Positions 63,994 to 64,000 of a DNA stretch of 64,000 nt are shown one piece after another. Each line of letters begins with the position of its first letter. Position 1 is the first letter of the stretch. A model generated the notes under the pieces. It worked only from the letters and a program-made list of their open reading frames with translations, ran no database searches and was not told the origin of the DNA. This DNA comes from Streptomyces seoulensis. Lineage in GTDB: Bacteria; Actinomycetota; Actinomycetes; Streptomycetales; Streptomycetaceae. A program made the position numbers and the translations under genes. The stretch lies in assembly GCA_013364255.1 (NCBI GenBank), contig CP054936.1:8191571-8255570 (forward strand), read 5' to 3'.

Positions 63994-64000
63994 CGCGCGC

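Overview
The very high GC content, the G/C-rich third codon positions, the GTG/TTG starts and the gene families point to a Streptomyces-like actinomycete. The right edge of the window looks like the subtelomeric end of a linear replicon.

Layout. (1) 1-3143: the start of a response regulator gene and a 5'-truncated sensor kinase on the minus strand, a small secreted protein, a decayed deaminase remnant and about 0.9 kb without a convincing gene. (2) 3144-45878: a non-ribosomal peptide cluster, all on the plus strand. It has a cytochrome P450, a penicillin-binding-protein-type thioesterase (PBP-TE), two giant NRPS genes (6209 and 6636 aa, ten modules), an MbtH-like protein and a GNAT acetyltransferase. 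(3) 45981-47462: a divergent SDR/TetR pair around twin palindromic operators. (4) 47788-49166: a putative lipoprotein and a small membrane protein. (5) about 49.3-54.2 kb: a Tn7/Tn5053-like transposition operon with a DDE transposase, two successive AAA+ ATPases and an unrecognised 468-aa protein. (6) 54220-55528: an IS3-family element with clear terminal inverted repeats. (7) 55529-63652: subtelomeric genes. These are a truncated and frameshifted coiled-coil ATPase, a probably frameshifted Cys/His-motif protein, an NA37 nucleoid-associated protein, a RelA/SpoT-like synthetase overlapping a multi-TM membrane protein, and a telomere-helicase-like DEAH protein. (8) 63838-63993: seven consecutive palindromes, all with C-GNA-G triloops on the plus strand, as in Streptomyces telomeres.

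How the cluster should work. NRPS1 is A-T, three C-A-T-E modules, then C-A-T. NRPS2 is C-A-T-E, C-A-T, C-A-T-E, C-A-T, C-A-T-E. There is no starter condensation domain and no C-terminal thioesterase. The chain therefore starts with an unblocked L residue and ends with a D residue on the last carrier protein. That is the substrate logic of surugamide-type PBP-TEs, and the free-standing 450-aa PBP-TE keeps the SxxK, YxN and HxG motifs. The inferred product is a head-to-tail cyclic decapeptide. Stereochemistry by module is L-D-D-D-L-D-L-D-L-D. Pocket codes that can be read give Val at 3 and 9, Thr at 7, acid-lined (basic-residue) pockets at 6 and 8, one shared unassigned code at 2 and 4, and another at 1, 5 and 10. 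The P450 may oxidise one residue.

The most notable observations are the palindrome array next to the helicase gene, the PBP-TE/terminal-E offloading logic, the two-ATPase transposon, and the RelA-like/membrane-protein pair, which may be an uncharacterised nucleotide-signalling conflict system.
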